Below, piece after piece: positions 17,813 through 28,278 of a stretch of 64,000 nt of DNA; the stretch's first letter is position 1, and each line of letters starts with the position of its first letter. Origin of the DNA: Acidihalobacter yilgarnensis (GTDB lineage: Bacteria; Pseudomonadota; Gammaproteobacteria; DSM-5130; Acidihalobacteraceae); the NCBI RefSeq assembly GCF_001753245.1, contig NZ_CP017415.1:958501-1022500 (forward strand), given 5' to 3'. Under the pieces are notes generated by a model. It did not search any database. It saw only the letters and a list, made by a program, of their open reading frames with translations, and had not been told where the DNA came from. The translations under genes and the position numbers were made by a program.

Positions 17813-19099
17813 TTGTTTGAACGACCACGTAGTGGCGAGACGGCGATCCTCGTACAGGTGGATGTTGCCGGCCTTGCCGAACCGGGCGAGCGCGATGAGT
17901 TCATCGAGCTCGCCCGTTCCGCCGGCGCCACGATTGCCCGTGTCATCGATGTGAAGCGCCATAGCCCAGACCCGAAATATTTTATCGGGACGGGCAAGGC
18001 CGACGAGATCGCCGATGCCGTGATTGCTGACGACGCGGAACTGGTCATATTCAGCCGTGTACTCAGCCCGAGCCAGGAGCGCAATCTCGAGGCCAAATTC
18101 AAGGCCCGCGTCCTTGATCGTACCGGGTTGATTCTCGATATCTTCGCCCAGCGGGCCCGCTCGCACGAAGGCAAGCTCCAGGTCGAACTGGCGCAACTCA
18201 ACCATCTATCGACCCGCTTGGTGCGGGGCTGGACTCATCTTGAGCGCCAGAAGGGCGGCATCGGCCTGCGTGGTCCGGGTGAAACCCAGTTGGAAACTGA
18301 TCGCCGCTTGTTGGGCGATCGGATCAAGCAAATTCTCCGGCGCCTGGATAAGGTTCGGCGGCAGCGACAGCAGGGGCGTCAGGCGCGCAAGAAGGCCGAG
18401 CTACCGGCTGTCGCGCTGGTGGGCTATACCAATGCTGGCAAATCAACCCTGTTCAACCGGCTCAGCCAGGCCGGGGTTTACGCTGCCGATCAGTTGTTTG
18501 CAACACTGGATCCGACCTTGCGCCGGGTCGAGCTTGATGCGGTCAGTGCCTTGGTGTTGGCCGATACGGTTGGTTTCGTGCGCGAACTGCCGCACGAGCT
18601 GGTGGCCGCATTTCATGCCACACTCCAGGAAACGCGGGAGGCGGATTTGTTGTTGCATGTCATCGATGCGAGTAACCCGGAGCACAACCGTACGGAGAGC
18701 GACGTCGATCAGGTGCTCGCCGAGATCGGTGCGGATGAGGTGCCGATGCTGCGTGTCTTCAATAAGATTGACCGCCTGGACGTGACCCCGCGCATCGACC
18801 GTGACGCCGAAGGGCGACCGGTGAAGGCCTGGGTGTCGGCGCAGACGGGAGCGGGTATTGAGGAATTATTGGCAGCCCTGCGAGAATATTTCATGCCGGA
18901 GGTTGTGCATGGCTGGGTGCATCTCCCGGCGTCGGCCGGCCGTCAGCGTGCTCGGTTGTTCGGTCTAGGTGCCGTGCTGGATGAGCGCGTGGACGATGCC
19001 GGTGGCAGCGATCTTGAGGTACGGTTGCCGCGTAGGCGCTATGATGCTTGGGTCAGCGAAACCGGAAATCCAGAGGTACTACGCTTGCGACCCCTATGA
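17813..19099 (+). CDS. hflX: Ribosome-associated GTPase HflX
   Basis: HflX binds the ribosomal 50S subunit and splits stalled 70S ribosomes under stress. The 428-residue frame has the N-terminal HflX domain (YFIGTGKADEIAD, LDRTGLILDIFAQRA, GPGETQLETDRR), a coiled linker and the GTPase domain with G1 GYTNAGKST, DTVGFV as G3 and FNKIDRLD as G4. Start TTG 17813 gives the usual N-terminus (FERPRSGE); no ATG is nearby. It follows hfq by 17 bases. Confidence 0.95.
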   Translation: MFERPRSGETAILVQVDVAGLAEPGERDEFIELARSAGATIARVIDVKRHSPDPKYFIGTGKADEIADAVIADDAELVIFSRVLSPSQERNLEAKFKARVLDRTGLILDIFAQRARSHEGKLQVELAQLNHLSTRLVRGWTHLERQKGGIGLRGPGETQLETDRRLLGDRIKQILRRLDKVRRQRQQGRQARKKAELPAVALVGYTNAGKSTLFNRLSQAGVYAADQLFATLDPTLRRVELDAVSALVLADTVGFVRELPHELVAAFHATLQETREADLLLHVIDASNPEHNRTESDVDQVLAEIGADEVPMLRVFNKIDRLDVTPRIDRDAEGRPVKAWVSAQTGAGIEELLAALREYFMPEVVHGWVHLPASAGRQRARLFGLGAVLDERVDDAGGSDLEVRLPRRRYDAWVSETGNPEVLRLRPL

Positions 19100-19197
19100 G
19101 GGGGTCTTACAATGCGTCGCTTCGGCCGCACGCGGGCCGACCGGCGCCGTTCCGTCGCAACGCATGAGACATTCGACCATCCAATCTGGAGTGATCA

Positions 19198-20331
19198 ATG
19201 CCCTGGAACGAGCCAGGTAAGAACAATTCGGGCAATCAGGACCCTTGGGGAAACGGGCGACGGAGCGGGGGAGGCTCTTCCAATCCGTTGGATCTTGAAA
19301 AATGGCTGCGACGACTAATCGACAAACTGCGCACTGGTGGCAGTGGCGGTGGCAGTCCCACGCCTGCCATTCTGCTGGCTGTCGTGGTGGCGCTCGTAGC
19401 TTGGCTTGCCTCTGGATTTTACATTGTGGGTCCGGGCGAGCGCGGGGTCGTGCTGCGCTTTGGCGCCTTCACCGAAACCAGTCTGCCGGGGCCGCATTGG
19501 CACTTGCCCTATCCCATCGAGCAGGTACATGTGGTCGATATCGACCAGAACCGCAGCGAGCAGAGCAAGGCGGTCATGTTGACCCAAGACGAAAACATCG
19601 TCGATGTCGATGTGTCGGCGCAATATCGCGTCAAGAATGCCGAGGAATATCTGTTCAACGTTCGCGACCCCAATCAAACCTTGCGCGACGTGCTGGTCAG
19701 CGCGATCCGCGAGATCGTGGGCAAGAGCAAGATGGATTATGTGGTGGGCGAAGGCCGCGCGGATATCGCGTTGCGAACTCAGGCGCTGATGCAACATACC
19801 CTCGATGGCTACAAGATCGGCTTGGAGGTCATCAAGGTGAATCTGCAGGATGCGCAGCCGCCAGAGCAGGTGCAGAGTGCCTTTGCTGATGCCATCAAGG
19901 CGCGTGAGGACGAGGTGCGATATCGCAATGAGGCCGATGGCTACGCGAATACCGTGATCCCGCAAGCACGTGGTCAGGCAGCACGCGAACAGGAAGAGGC
20001 GCAGGCCTACAAGCAACGTGTGGTCGCACGCGCGCAGGGTGATGCCTCACGCTTCGACCAATTGCTCAAGGAATACGAAAAGGCGCCGAAGGTTACGCGA
20101 GAACGCCTGTACCTCGACACCATGCAATCGGTGCTTGAAAACAGCTCCAAGGTGTTGATCGACAGCAAGGGTAAAAACATCCTGTACTTGCCGCTCAATA
20201 ATCTGCCCAAGGGCACGAGCAGCACGGCTCAGGATCCTGCAGCGGTGGCCTCGAGTGCAGCAGCTGCAGATGCCGGCCCCATGCAGGCGGAACGTCAGCG
20301 GCGTGATCTGCGTAACCGGGAGGTCCATTGA
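19198..20331 (+). CDS. hflK: FtsH protease modulator HflK
   Basis: HflK forms with HflC a large membrane complex around the FtsH protease and modulates its activity. The 377-residue protein has a Gly/Asn-rich cytoplasmic start (GKNNSGNQDPWGNG), one membrane segment at about 60-80 and a periplasmic SPFH/band-7 domain beginning near GFYIVGPGERGVVLRFG. This is followed by helical Arg/Glu/Ala-rich segments (QARGQAAREQEEAQAY). Its stop TGA at 20329-20331 lies two bases before the hflC ATG. Confidence 0.95.
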   Translation: MPWNEPGKNNSGNQDPWGNGRRSGGGSSNPLDLEKWLRRLIDKLRTGGSGGGSPTPAILLAVVVALVAWLASGFYIVGPGERGVVLRFGAFTETSLPGPHWHLPYPIEQVHVVDIDQNRSEQSKAVMLTQDENIVDVDVSAQYRVKNAEEYLFNVRDPNQTLRDVLVSAIREIVGKSKMDYVVGEGRADIALRTQALMQHTLDGYKIGLEVIKVNLQDAQPPEQVQSAFADAIKAREDEVRYRNEADGYANTVIPQARGQAAREQEEAQAYKQRVVARAQGDASRFDQLLKEYEKAPKVTRERLYLDTMQSVLENSSKVLIDSKGKNILYLPLNNLPKGTSSTAQDPAAVASSAAAADAGPMQAERQRRDLRNREVH

Positions 20332-20333
20332 CA

Positions 20334-21206
20334 ATGAAGGTACGCATTTTTGGGATTGTGGTCGTCGTGGCGGCCCTGCTGGTCTACATGTCGGCCTATA
20401 CCGTGCAGCAGGATCAACGCGCCATGCTGTTCAAGCTCGGCGAGATCAAGCAAACCGACATCAAGCCGGGTCTGCATTTCAAATGGCCGTTGATCGAAAC
20501 GGTACGCAAGTTCGATGCGCGTCTGTTGACGCTCAATTCCCAGCCGGAGCGCTTCCTCACCAGCGAGAAGAAGAACGTGATGGTCGACTTCTTCGTGAAG
20601 TGGCGCATCGCCAATCTCGGCCAATATTACCGCTCAACGCGAGGTGACGAGCAGCGTGCGCTGACGCGCCTCTCGCAGATCATGAAGGATGGACTGCGCA
20701 GCGAATTCGGTAAACGCACCATTCAGGAAGCGGTGTCCGGTGAGCGCAGCGAGATCATGAATACGCTGAATACCGAGGCCACAAAATCGGCCAAGCAACT
20801 CGGTATCGAGGTGCAGGACGTGCGCATCGTCAGCATCGACCTGCCGGCCGAAGTGGCCAATTCCGTGTACAAACGTATGGAAGCCGAGCGTGCTCGTGTC
20901 GCCGCCGATTTCCGGGCGCGCGGTAAGGAAGCGGCTGAACGCATTCGCGCCAATGCCGACCGCGAACACTCAGTGATTTTGGCCAATGCCTACCGACAGG
21001 CGCAGATGCTGCGCGGCCAGGGCGATGCCACAGCCGCCGAGATCTATGCCAAGGCCTATGATCAGAATCCAAATTTCTACGCCTTCTACCGAAGCCTGCA
21101 GGCCTATCGTCAAAGCTTCAATAGCAAGGACAATGTGCTTGTTCTGGAGCCTGATTCTCAGTTTTTCCGCTTCTTCAATCAGGCTGAAGGCATCGGCAAA
21201 CGATAG
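20334..21206 (+). CDS. hflC: FtsH protease modulator HflC
   Basis: HflC is the partner of HflK in the membrane complex that controls FtsH. The 290-residue protein has an N-terminal membrane segment (about 4-22) and an SPFH domain (TVQQDQRAMLFKLGEI, GLHFKWPLIETV). The helical DFRARGKEAAERIRANADRE region then precedes the terminal strand VLVLEPDSQFFRFF. ATG 20334 is preferred over a TTG six bases upstream. Confidence 0.95.
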   Translation: MKVRIFGIVVVVAALLVYMSAYTVQQDQRAMLFKLGEIKQTDIKPGLHFKWPLIETVRKFDARLLTLNSQPERFLTSEKKNVMVDFFVKWRIANLGQYYRSTRGDEQRALTRLSQIMKDGLRSEFGKRTIQEAVSGERSEIMNTLNTEATKSAKQLGIEVQDVRIVSIDLPAEVANSVYKRMEAERARVAADFRARGKEAAERIRANADREHSVILANAYRQAQMLRGQGDATAAEIYAKAYDQNPNFYAFYRSLQAYRQSFNSKDNVLVLEPDSQFFRFFNQAEGIGKR

Positions 21207-21239
21207 GCATAGGGTCGTGACGACAAGGTTGCATGCCAA

Positions 21240-21279
21240 GGCAGAGCAGCGGTGCGCGGTCGCGCACCGCTGCTCTGCC
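21240..21279. terminator. Perfect 18-bp hairpin between hflC and yjeT
   Basis: Arms 21240-21257 and 21262-21279 (GGCAGAGCAGCGGTGCGC and its exact complement) enclose the 4-base loop GGTC. It begins 34 bases after the hflC stop and ends 29 bases before the DUF2065 start. No T-run follows, so it may be a transcription attenuator, an mRNA-end stabiliser or a REP-like unit rather than a classic terminator. Confidence 0.55.
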
Positions 21280-21308
21280 GACAATCCCACCGTTTAAAAG
21301 GCCAGGAC

Positions 21309-21497
21309 ATGTGGACTCACTTGCTAGTGGCCCTGGGCCTGGTCTTTGTGCTCGAGGGTATTTTCCCGTTCATCAGCCCCAATGGGTTGAGGCGTACCCT
21401 CCTGCAACTGGTGCAATTGCCCAATCGTGTGCTGCGCATCATTGGCCTCTCCAGTATGCTTTCCGGCCTGTTAATCATCTATCTCTTTCACCGCTGA
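21309..21497 (+). CDS. YjeT-like DUF2065 small membrane protein
   Basis: A 62-residue inner-membrane protein with two hydrophobic segments (about 3-20 and 42-58) joined by SPNGLRRTLLQLVQLPNRVLR. The sequence and location between hflC and purA match the DUF2065/YjeT family, whose role is unknown. ATG 21309 is chosen since the longer frame would extend through the hairpin. Confidence 0.85.
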   Translation: MWTHLLVALGLVFVLEGIFPFISPNGLRRTLLQLVQLPNRVLRIIGLSSMLSGLLIIYLFHR

Positions 21498-21539
21498 GTT
21501 GGCAACTCGGCGTCGGAAACGGTTGTACGAGGACGTGGT

Positions 21540-24031
<2,492 letters not shown>

Positions 24032-24039
24032 CACACCAC

Positions 24040-24065
24040 GCCGGGCCCGTATGCGCGGGTCCGGC
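24040..24065 (+). terminator. Stem-loop after purA
   Basis: GCCGGGCCCG and CGGGTCCGGC pair over ten bases with one mismatch around TATGCG, nine bases after the purA stop. No T-run is present, so efficiency is uncertain, but the position suits the end of the housekeeping transcript. Confidence 0.5.
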
Positions 24066-24138
24066 GGCTGCCTCTCGATATGCGCTGGCAAGCATCCTGC
24101 TAGGTCTTCTGCAGGGTCAACGCACGCCGGAGGATTCC

Positions 24139-25884
24139 ATGTCACTGTCGAGAGACGTCAAAGACCGGGCAACCGAGCTACTGAGCGCACTATATGGGTG
24201 CGAAGCAGCCCAGGACACGCTCACGGCGCTCGAAGGGTTGCTGGCAGAAGATGAAATCCCCTCGGCGAAGACCCGAACCTGGCCCGCGTTGTCTGAGCGC
24301 GATGCCCTGCTGATTACCTATGGCAATACCTTCAGCGCGCCGGGCGAACCGCCTCTCGGCACCTTGTTACGTTTTTTGAAGACGCATGTCGGCGATGCGA
24401 TCAGCTTGGTTCATCTGCTGCCGATCTTTCCCTATAGCTCCGACGACGGTTTTTCCGTGGTCAATTACCTCGAAGTCAGCCCGGAGCTTGGCGGCTGGGA
24501 AGACGTGGCCAAGATCGGCGAGCAGTACGGGCTGACGCTGGATCTGGTGCTGAATCACTGCTCACGCAGTCATCTTTGGTTCCAGGACTATATCCGCGGC
24601 GAGGCACCGGGGCGCGACTATTTCGTCGAGGCCGATCCGGCCGATCCGCGCCTGGCCCTGGTCACACGCCCGCGCAATAGCCCGTTATTGACGCCCGTCG
24701 AGGTGCGCGATCAGGGATCGCGCTGGGTGTGGACCACCTTCAGTGCGGATCAGGTCGATCTCGATTTTGCGAACCCGGCGGTGCTGTTGGAATACGTCCG
24801 AATTCTGTTGACCTACATCCGGCGTGGCGCGCGGGTGGTACGTCTGGATGCAGTGGCCTATCTATGGAAAACCCTGGGTACGCCGTGCATCAATCTGCCC
24901 GAGACGCATGCGGTGGTGAAATGCCTGCGCTTGATTGTCGATGCGGCGGTGCCGGGCACGCTGCTGCTCACCGAAACCAATGTCCCGCAGGTGGAAAACC
25001 TGAGTTATTTCGGTGAGGGTAATGAGGCACATTTGATTTACCAGTTCAGTCTGGCGCCTTTGTTGCTGTATGCATTGACGCTCGGGCGCACCGCCGCACT
25101 ACAGACCTGGGCCGCCGAACTGCCGCCGCCGCCCGTCGGCGGCGGTTATGTGAATTTTACGGCTTCGCACGATGGGGTCGGATTGCGCCCGTTGGAAGGT
25201 CTGGTGTCCGAGGCTGACCGCGATGCGCTGCTGCGACGGATGCGTGAGCGCGGAGGCTACGTGTCGATGCGTCGACTGCCGGACGGACGCGACGCGCCCT
25301 ACGAACTCAACATCAGCTATTTCACGGCGCTGGGCGGCGACGATGGCGAGGCCGCGCAGCTTGCGCGATTCCTGCTCGCCCAGACCGTGGCGCTGTCGTT
25401 GCAGGGCGTGCCGGCGCTGTACGTGCAGTCGTTGATCGCTACCGAAAGCGATTTGCTCGGTGTCGAGCGCAGCGGCCAGACCCGGGCGATCAACCGTCGG
25501 CGCTGGGATTACGGCGAGCTTAACGCGCTGCTGGCGCGCGAAGGGTCGGTCCAGATACGCTGTCTGAACGAGATCGTGCGACGGCTGACGTTGCGGCGCG
25601 CCCATCGTGCCTTTCACCCCGAGGCGGGACAGCGGGTGCTCGATACCGAGGATGGCATATTTGCGGTGCTGCGCACGCCGCGTGCCGAGCCGGGCAGTCA
25701 GGCCGTACCTGTCCTATGCCTCTTCAACTTCACGCCCGAGACGCGTGAGGCCGATGTGGCGCCGCTGTGTGGCGGTGAAGGGCGCCAGAGTCTGGTAGAC
25801 GTGATCGGCAACCGGCGTATCGCTTGTCCGCGAGGGCTCATTCGGTTGCCAGCCTATGCCGCGCTTTGGCTCAAGGCGGTCTGA
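24139..25884 (+). CDS. GH13 glucoside phosphorylase, probably glucosylglycerate
   Basis: A 581-residue glycoside hydrolase family 13 protein of the sucrose-phosphorylase branch (GH13_18). Catalytic residues read clearly: nucleophile Asp237 in VVRLDAVAYLWK, acid/base Glu279 in LLLTETNVPQ and the transition-state Asp345 in FTASHDGVG. TPCINLPETHAVV after the nucleophile is characteristic of the YcjM-like group that phosphorolyses glucosylglycerate. Convergent genes just downstream make and dephosphorylate glucosyl-3-phosphoglycerate, so this enzyme probably recovers glucose-1-phosphate and glycerate from stored GGa. Sucrose phosphorylase activity is the main alternative. It ends ten bases from the gpgS stop. 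Confidence 0.8.
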   Translation: MSLSRDVKDRATELLSALYGCEAAQDTLTALEGLLAEDEIPSAKTRTWPALSERDALLITYGNTFSAPGEPPLGTLLRFLKTHVGDAISLVHLLPIFPYSSDDGFSVVNYLEVSPELGGWEDVAKIGEQYGLTLDLVLNHCSRSHLWFQDYIRGEAPGRDYFVEADPADPRLALVTRPRNSPLLTPVEVRDQGSRWVWTTFSADQVDLDFANPAVLLEYVRILLTYIRRGARVVRLDAVAYLWKTLGTPCINLPETHAVVKCLRLIVDAAVPGTLLLTETNVPQVENLSYFGEGNEAHLIYQFSLAPLLLYALTLGRTAALQTWAAELPPPPVGGGYVNFTASHDGVGLRPLEGLVSEADRDALLRRMRERGGYVSMRRLPDGRDAPYELNISYFTALGGDDGEAAQLARFLLAQTVALSLQGVPALYVQSLIATESDLLGVERSGQTRAINRRRWDYGELNALLAREGSVQIRCLNEIVRRLTLRRAHRAFHPEAGQRVLDTEDGIFAVLRTPRAEPGSQAVPVLCLFNFTPETREADVAPLCGGEGRQSLVDVIGNRRIACPRGLIRLPAYAALWLKAV

Positions 25885-25894
25885 GTCGGCCGGA

Positions 25895-27117
25895 TTACGC
25901 GCCGACGTGTCCATTGTCCTCGGCTACGGCCTTAGCCAGTGCTGCCGGTATGTCGGGGTAGGCGCTGGTGACCCGGCTCCAGCTGGGAATATAGGGCGGT
26001 TCGAACGGACTGGCCAGAAAGGTGTCCCCAGCCTCGATCACGGCGCGGGTAAAGGTTTCGACGGCAGCCTCCTCCGCGTGAAAATTGAATTCCAGCCCAT
26101 TGAGTTCCGCGTCAGCCTGATAACGCTGGACGAGGTCGAGTGCCGTCCGTAGATAGGCCGCCTTGAGTGTGCGGAAGGTCTCGGGCGCCAGCACCACACC
26201 CTCGGTGGCGAGCTTGCGGAATACGGAAACCGCGATCTCGCGACTCATACGCGCGAGCCCTGTCATGGCGTTGTCTTCGGACATCGGCTGATGCTTGTGA
26301 TCGTAGCGTGCCGCGATGTCTACCTGGCAGACTTGGCGGCTGTTCAGATTGCGATAGATTTCGGATAGCAGGCCGACTTCCAGCCCCCAATCCGGGGGAT
26401 GCGCAGGCGTGGGATCTCGTCCGTATGCAGCGCGAACTCGCCTGACAGGGGGTAGCGGAAGCCGTCGAGGAAATCGAGATAGTTAGTGGGCCCGAGAATC
26501 TGGGCGAGGCTGCGAATCAGCGGCGTGAAAAACAGCCGAGAGACGCGACCGCCAAGGCGGTTGTCGGCGACGCGCGGGTAATAGCCCTTGCAGAAGCGAA
26601 AGCCGAAATCGGGGACGGCAACGGGGTATAGCAGACGCGCGGGCAGGGCGCGGTCGTAGGTGAGAATGTCCGCATCGTGTACCGCGACCGCTTCGGCGAT
26701 CCCGGTGGCTGCAATATAGCCGAGACAGTACCAGACGTTGCGACCCTTGCCCGGCTGATTCGGCGCGAGACCGGCGGCATCGAGGTGTTCGTGAATGGCA
26801 CGCAGTCGAGGACCATCGTTCCAGAGCAGGTGCAGTGGCTGCGGCAGGCGGGAAAAAAATGTCTTGGCCGCATGGAACTGGGACTCATCCGCTTGATCCA
26901 GGCCAATCACGACTGCAGACAGATAAGGGATTTTTGCGATGTGATCGACGATGTTCGACAGCGCCGGTCCCTCCAGCTCGGAGTAGAGTGCGGGAATCAG
27001 CAGTGCCAGCGGGCGCTTTTCGTTATAGCCGCACAGCGTGCGCTCCAAATCCTCCAGGCTACGGGTGCCGAGGTCGTGCAGTGTGGCGATGGTGCCGCCC
27101 TGGTGAAAGTCCGCCAT
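25895..27117 (-). pseudogene. gpgS: Glucosyl-3-phosphoglycerate synthase, one frameshift
   Basis: GpgS transfers glucose from a nucleotide sugar to 3-phosphoglycerate, the first step to the compatible solute glucosylglycerate. From ATG 27117 the frame carries LIPALYSELEGPALSNIVDHI, the metal-site AVHDADILTYDRALPARLLYPV and FRFCKGYYPRV. Near 26393, in a run of five C on the coding strand, it shifts. With one extra C the reading continues RIPPDWGLEVGLLSEIYRN and then SRQVCQVDIAARYDHKHQP. It joins the frame ending at 25895 (FRKLATEGVVL, WSRVTSAYPDIP). The repaired product would be 407 residues, the normal family size. Everything else looks functional, so a base-call error is as likely as real inactivation. 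Confidence 0.82.
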
Positions 27118-27120
27118 GGT

Positions 27121-27900
27121 TCACGCCACTCCCAAACGTGTGAGCGCCTCGATCCAGCCGGCGGGTCCGGCGTTGCGGGCGCGTAGACAGGATACCTCGT
27201 CGGGCAACGGCCTGGGGCCGGGCAGGCAGGCCGCTCGATCCGCCATTTCAAGCAGACGGCGATCATTGGGCGCGTCGCCAAGGGCGATCACGCGCGGCCA
27301 GTTGCCGTCAGAGCGCAGATGATTCAAGAGTACGGCAGCCCCCCACGCCTTGTCGATGTTGGCCGGTTGCACGGTGAGAAAACGGCCACCCTGTAACGCG
27401 GTCAGACCCGCTTCGTGGAGGCGTTCGGTCAGGCGTTGATCAACCGGACCCTCCCAGCGCAGGGGTTCCGAGGCCATGCGCGTGCGCGCGGCCAGCGCAT
27501 TGATCGGCGACAGCCCGGTCAGGCGACAGATGGTTTCCAGCGACCAGTCACCGAAGCCTTCCAGCGGCAGATCCAGGGGCGAACGCAGCCCGCGGATCAG
27601 GGCGCGAATACTGGCATATCGCCAGGGCGTGAGTCTCTGGATGCGCCAGCCGCCGCGGCCCGCTCGCGGCAAGCACAGCGCCGCGCCGTTTTCGACCACC
27701 GCAGGACCGCACAGCCGCCAGCGGCGCCATAGCGTCATCACCTCTGCGGCCGTTTTACTGGTGGCCGGGATCACGGGAATACCACGCGCCGAGAGATGTC
27801 GGATGAACGGCGCAGCCTGCGCCAGACCGCCGTTGGCGTCGAGCAGGGTATGGTCGAGGTCGGTAAAGATGACGGTACGGCAGTGAGTCATGTCTGGCAA
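27121..27900 (-). CDS. gpgP: Glucosyl/mannosyl-3-phosphoglycerate phosphatase
   Basis: A 259-residue HAD-superfamily (Cof/MPGP-like, type IIB) phosphatase that should remove phosphate from glucosyl-3-phosphoglycerate to give glucosylglycerate. Motif I is FTDLDHTLLD, with the nucleophile and acid aspartates near residues 14-16. PATSKTAAEV is motif II, the KAW segment supplies the motif III lysine, and ALGDAPNDRRLLEMA is motif IV. An internal ATG at 27891 is an alternative start. The stop lies three bases before the gpgS ATG, so the two are one operon with phosphatase first. Confidence 0.83.
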   Translation of the reverse strand: MPDMTHCRTVIFTDLDHTLLDANGGLAQAAPFIRHLSARGIPVIPATSKTAAEVMTLWRRWRLCGPAVVENGAALCLPRAGRGGWRIQRLTPWRYASIRALIRGLRSPLDLPLEGFGDWSLETICRLTGLSPINALAARTRMASEPLRWEGPVDQRLTERLHEAGLTALQGGRFLTVQPANIDKAWGAAVLLNHLRSDGNWPRVIALGDAPNDRRLLEMADRAACLPGPRPLPDEVSCLRARNAGPAGWIEALTRLGVA

Positions 27901-28278
27901 TCATCGTTCGGCTCGGTCCAGCGAGGGAGTGTACCGCATGCAGAGAGCATGCCGAACGAGTCGGGTGAATCCAGGCGGCATCCGCACCCGTCGGGATCAT
28001 GAGTGAGTCAGGCTGTCGCCGCGGTCACTTCTATAGTTGGGCAGTTAATCATGGATGCGGCCACTGCTGGGTTGGTCGGGAGCCGACAACGGCTGAGTTC
28101 GACCCTAAGCGGACTGCCAGAGGCTCATCACAAATAGCGACACTACAATAGAGAGTCGCCACTTTCATCGAGCGCCCGCAGCGTTCTTTGACCAGGGATT
28201 GGCTGATAATCGCCATCGAGAGCAAAAAGCAAGTCGGATTGCGGTAAGAGCTTCGCAGTCTGTTCCCACTAGTCGTTA
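27901..28278. other. Intergenic gap between gpgP and TrlF-like gene
   Basis: About 380 bases with no convincing gene in any frame. The gpgP promoter should lie at the left edge on the minus strand. The right part (28100-28280) is visibly richer in A/T than the surrounding GC-rich genes and precedes the 3' end of the leftward ATPase gene. This suits the edge of an acquired segment, but I find no direct repeats, integrase or tRNA end. Confidence 0.4.
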
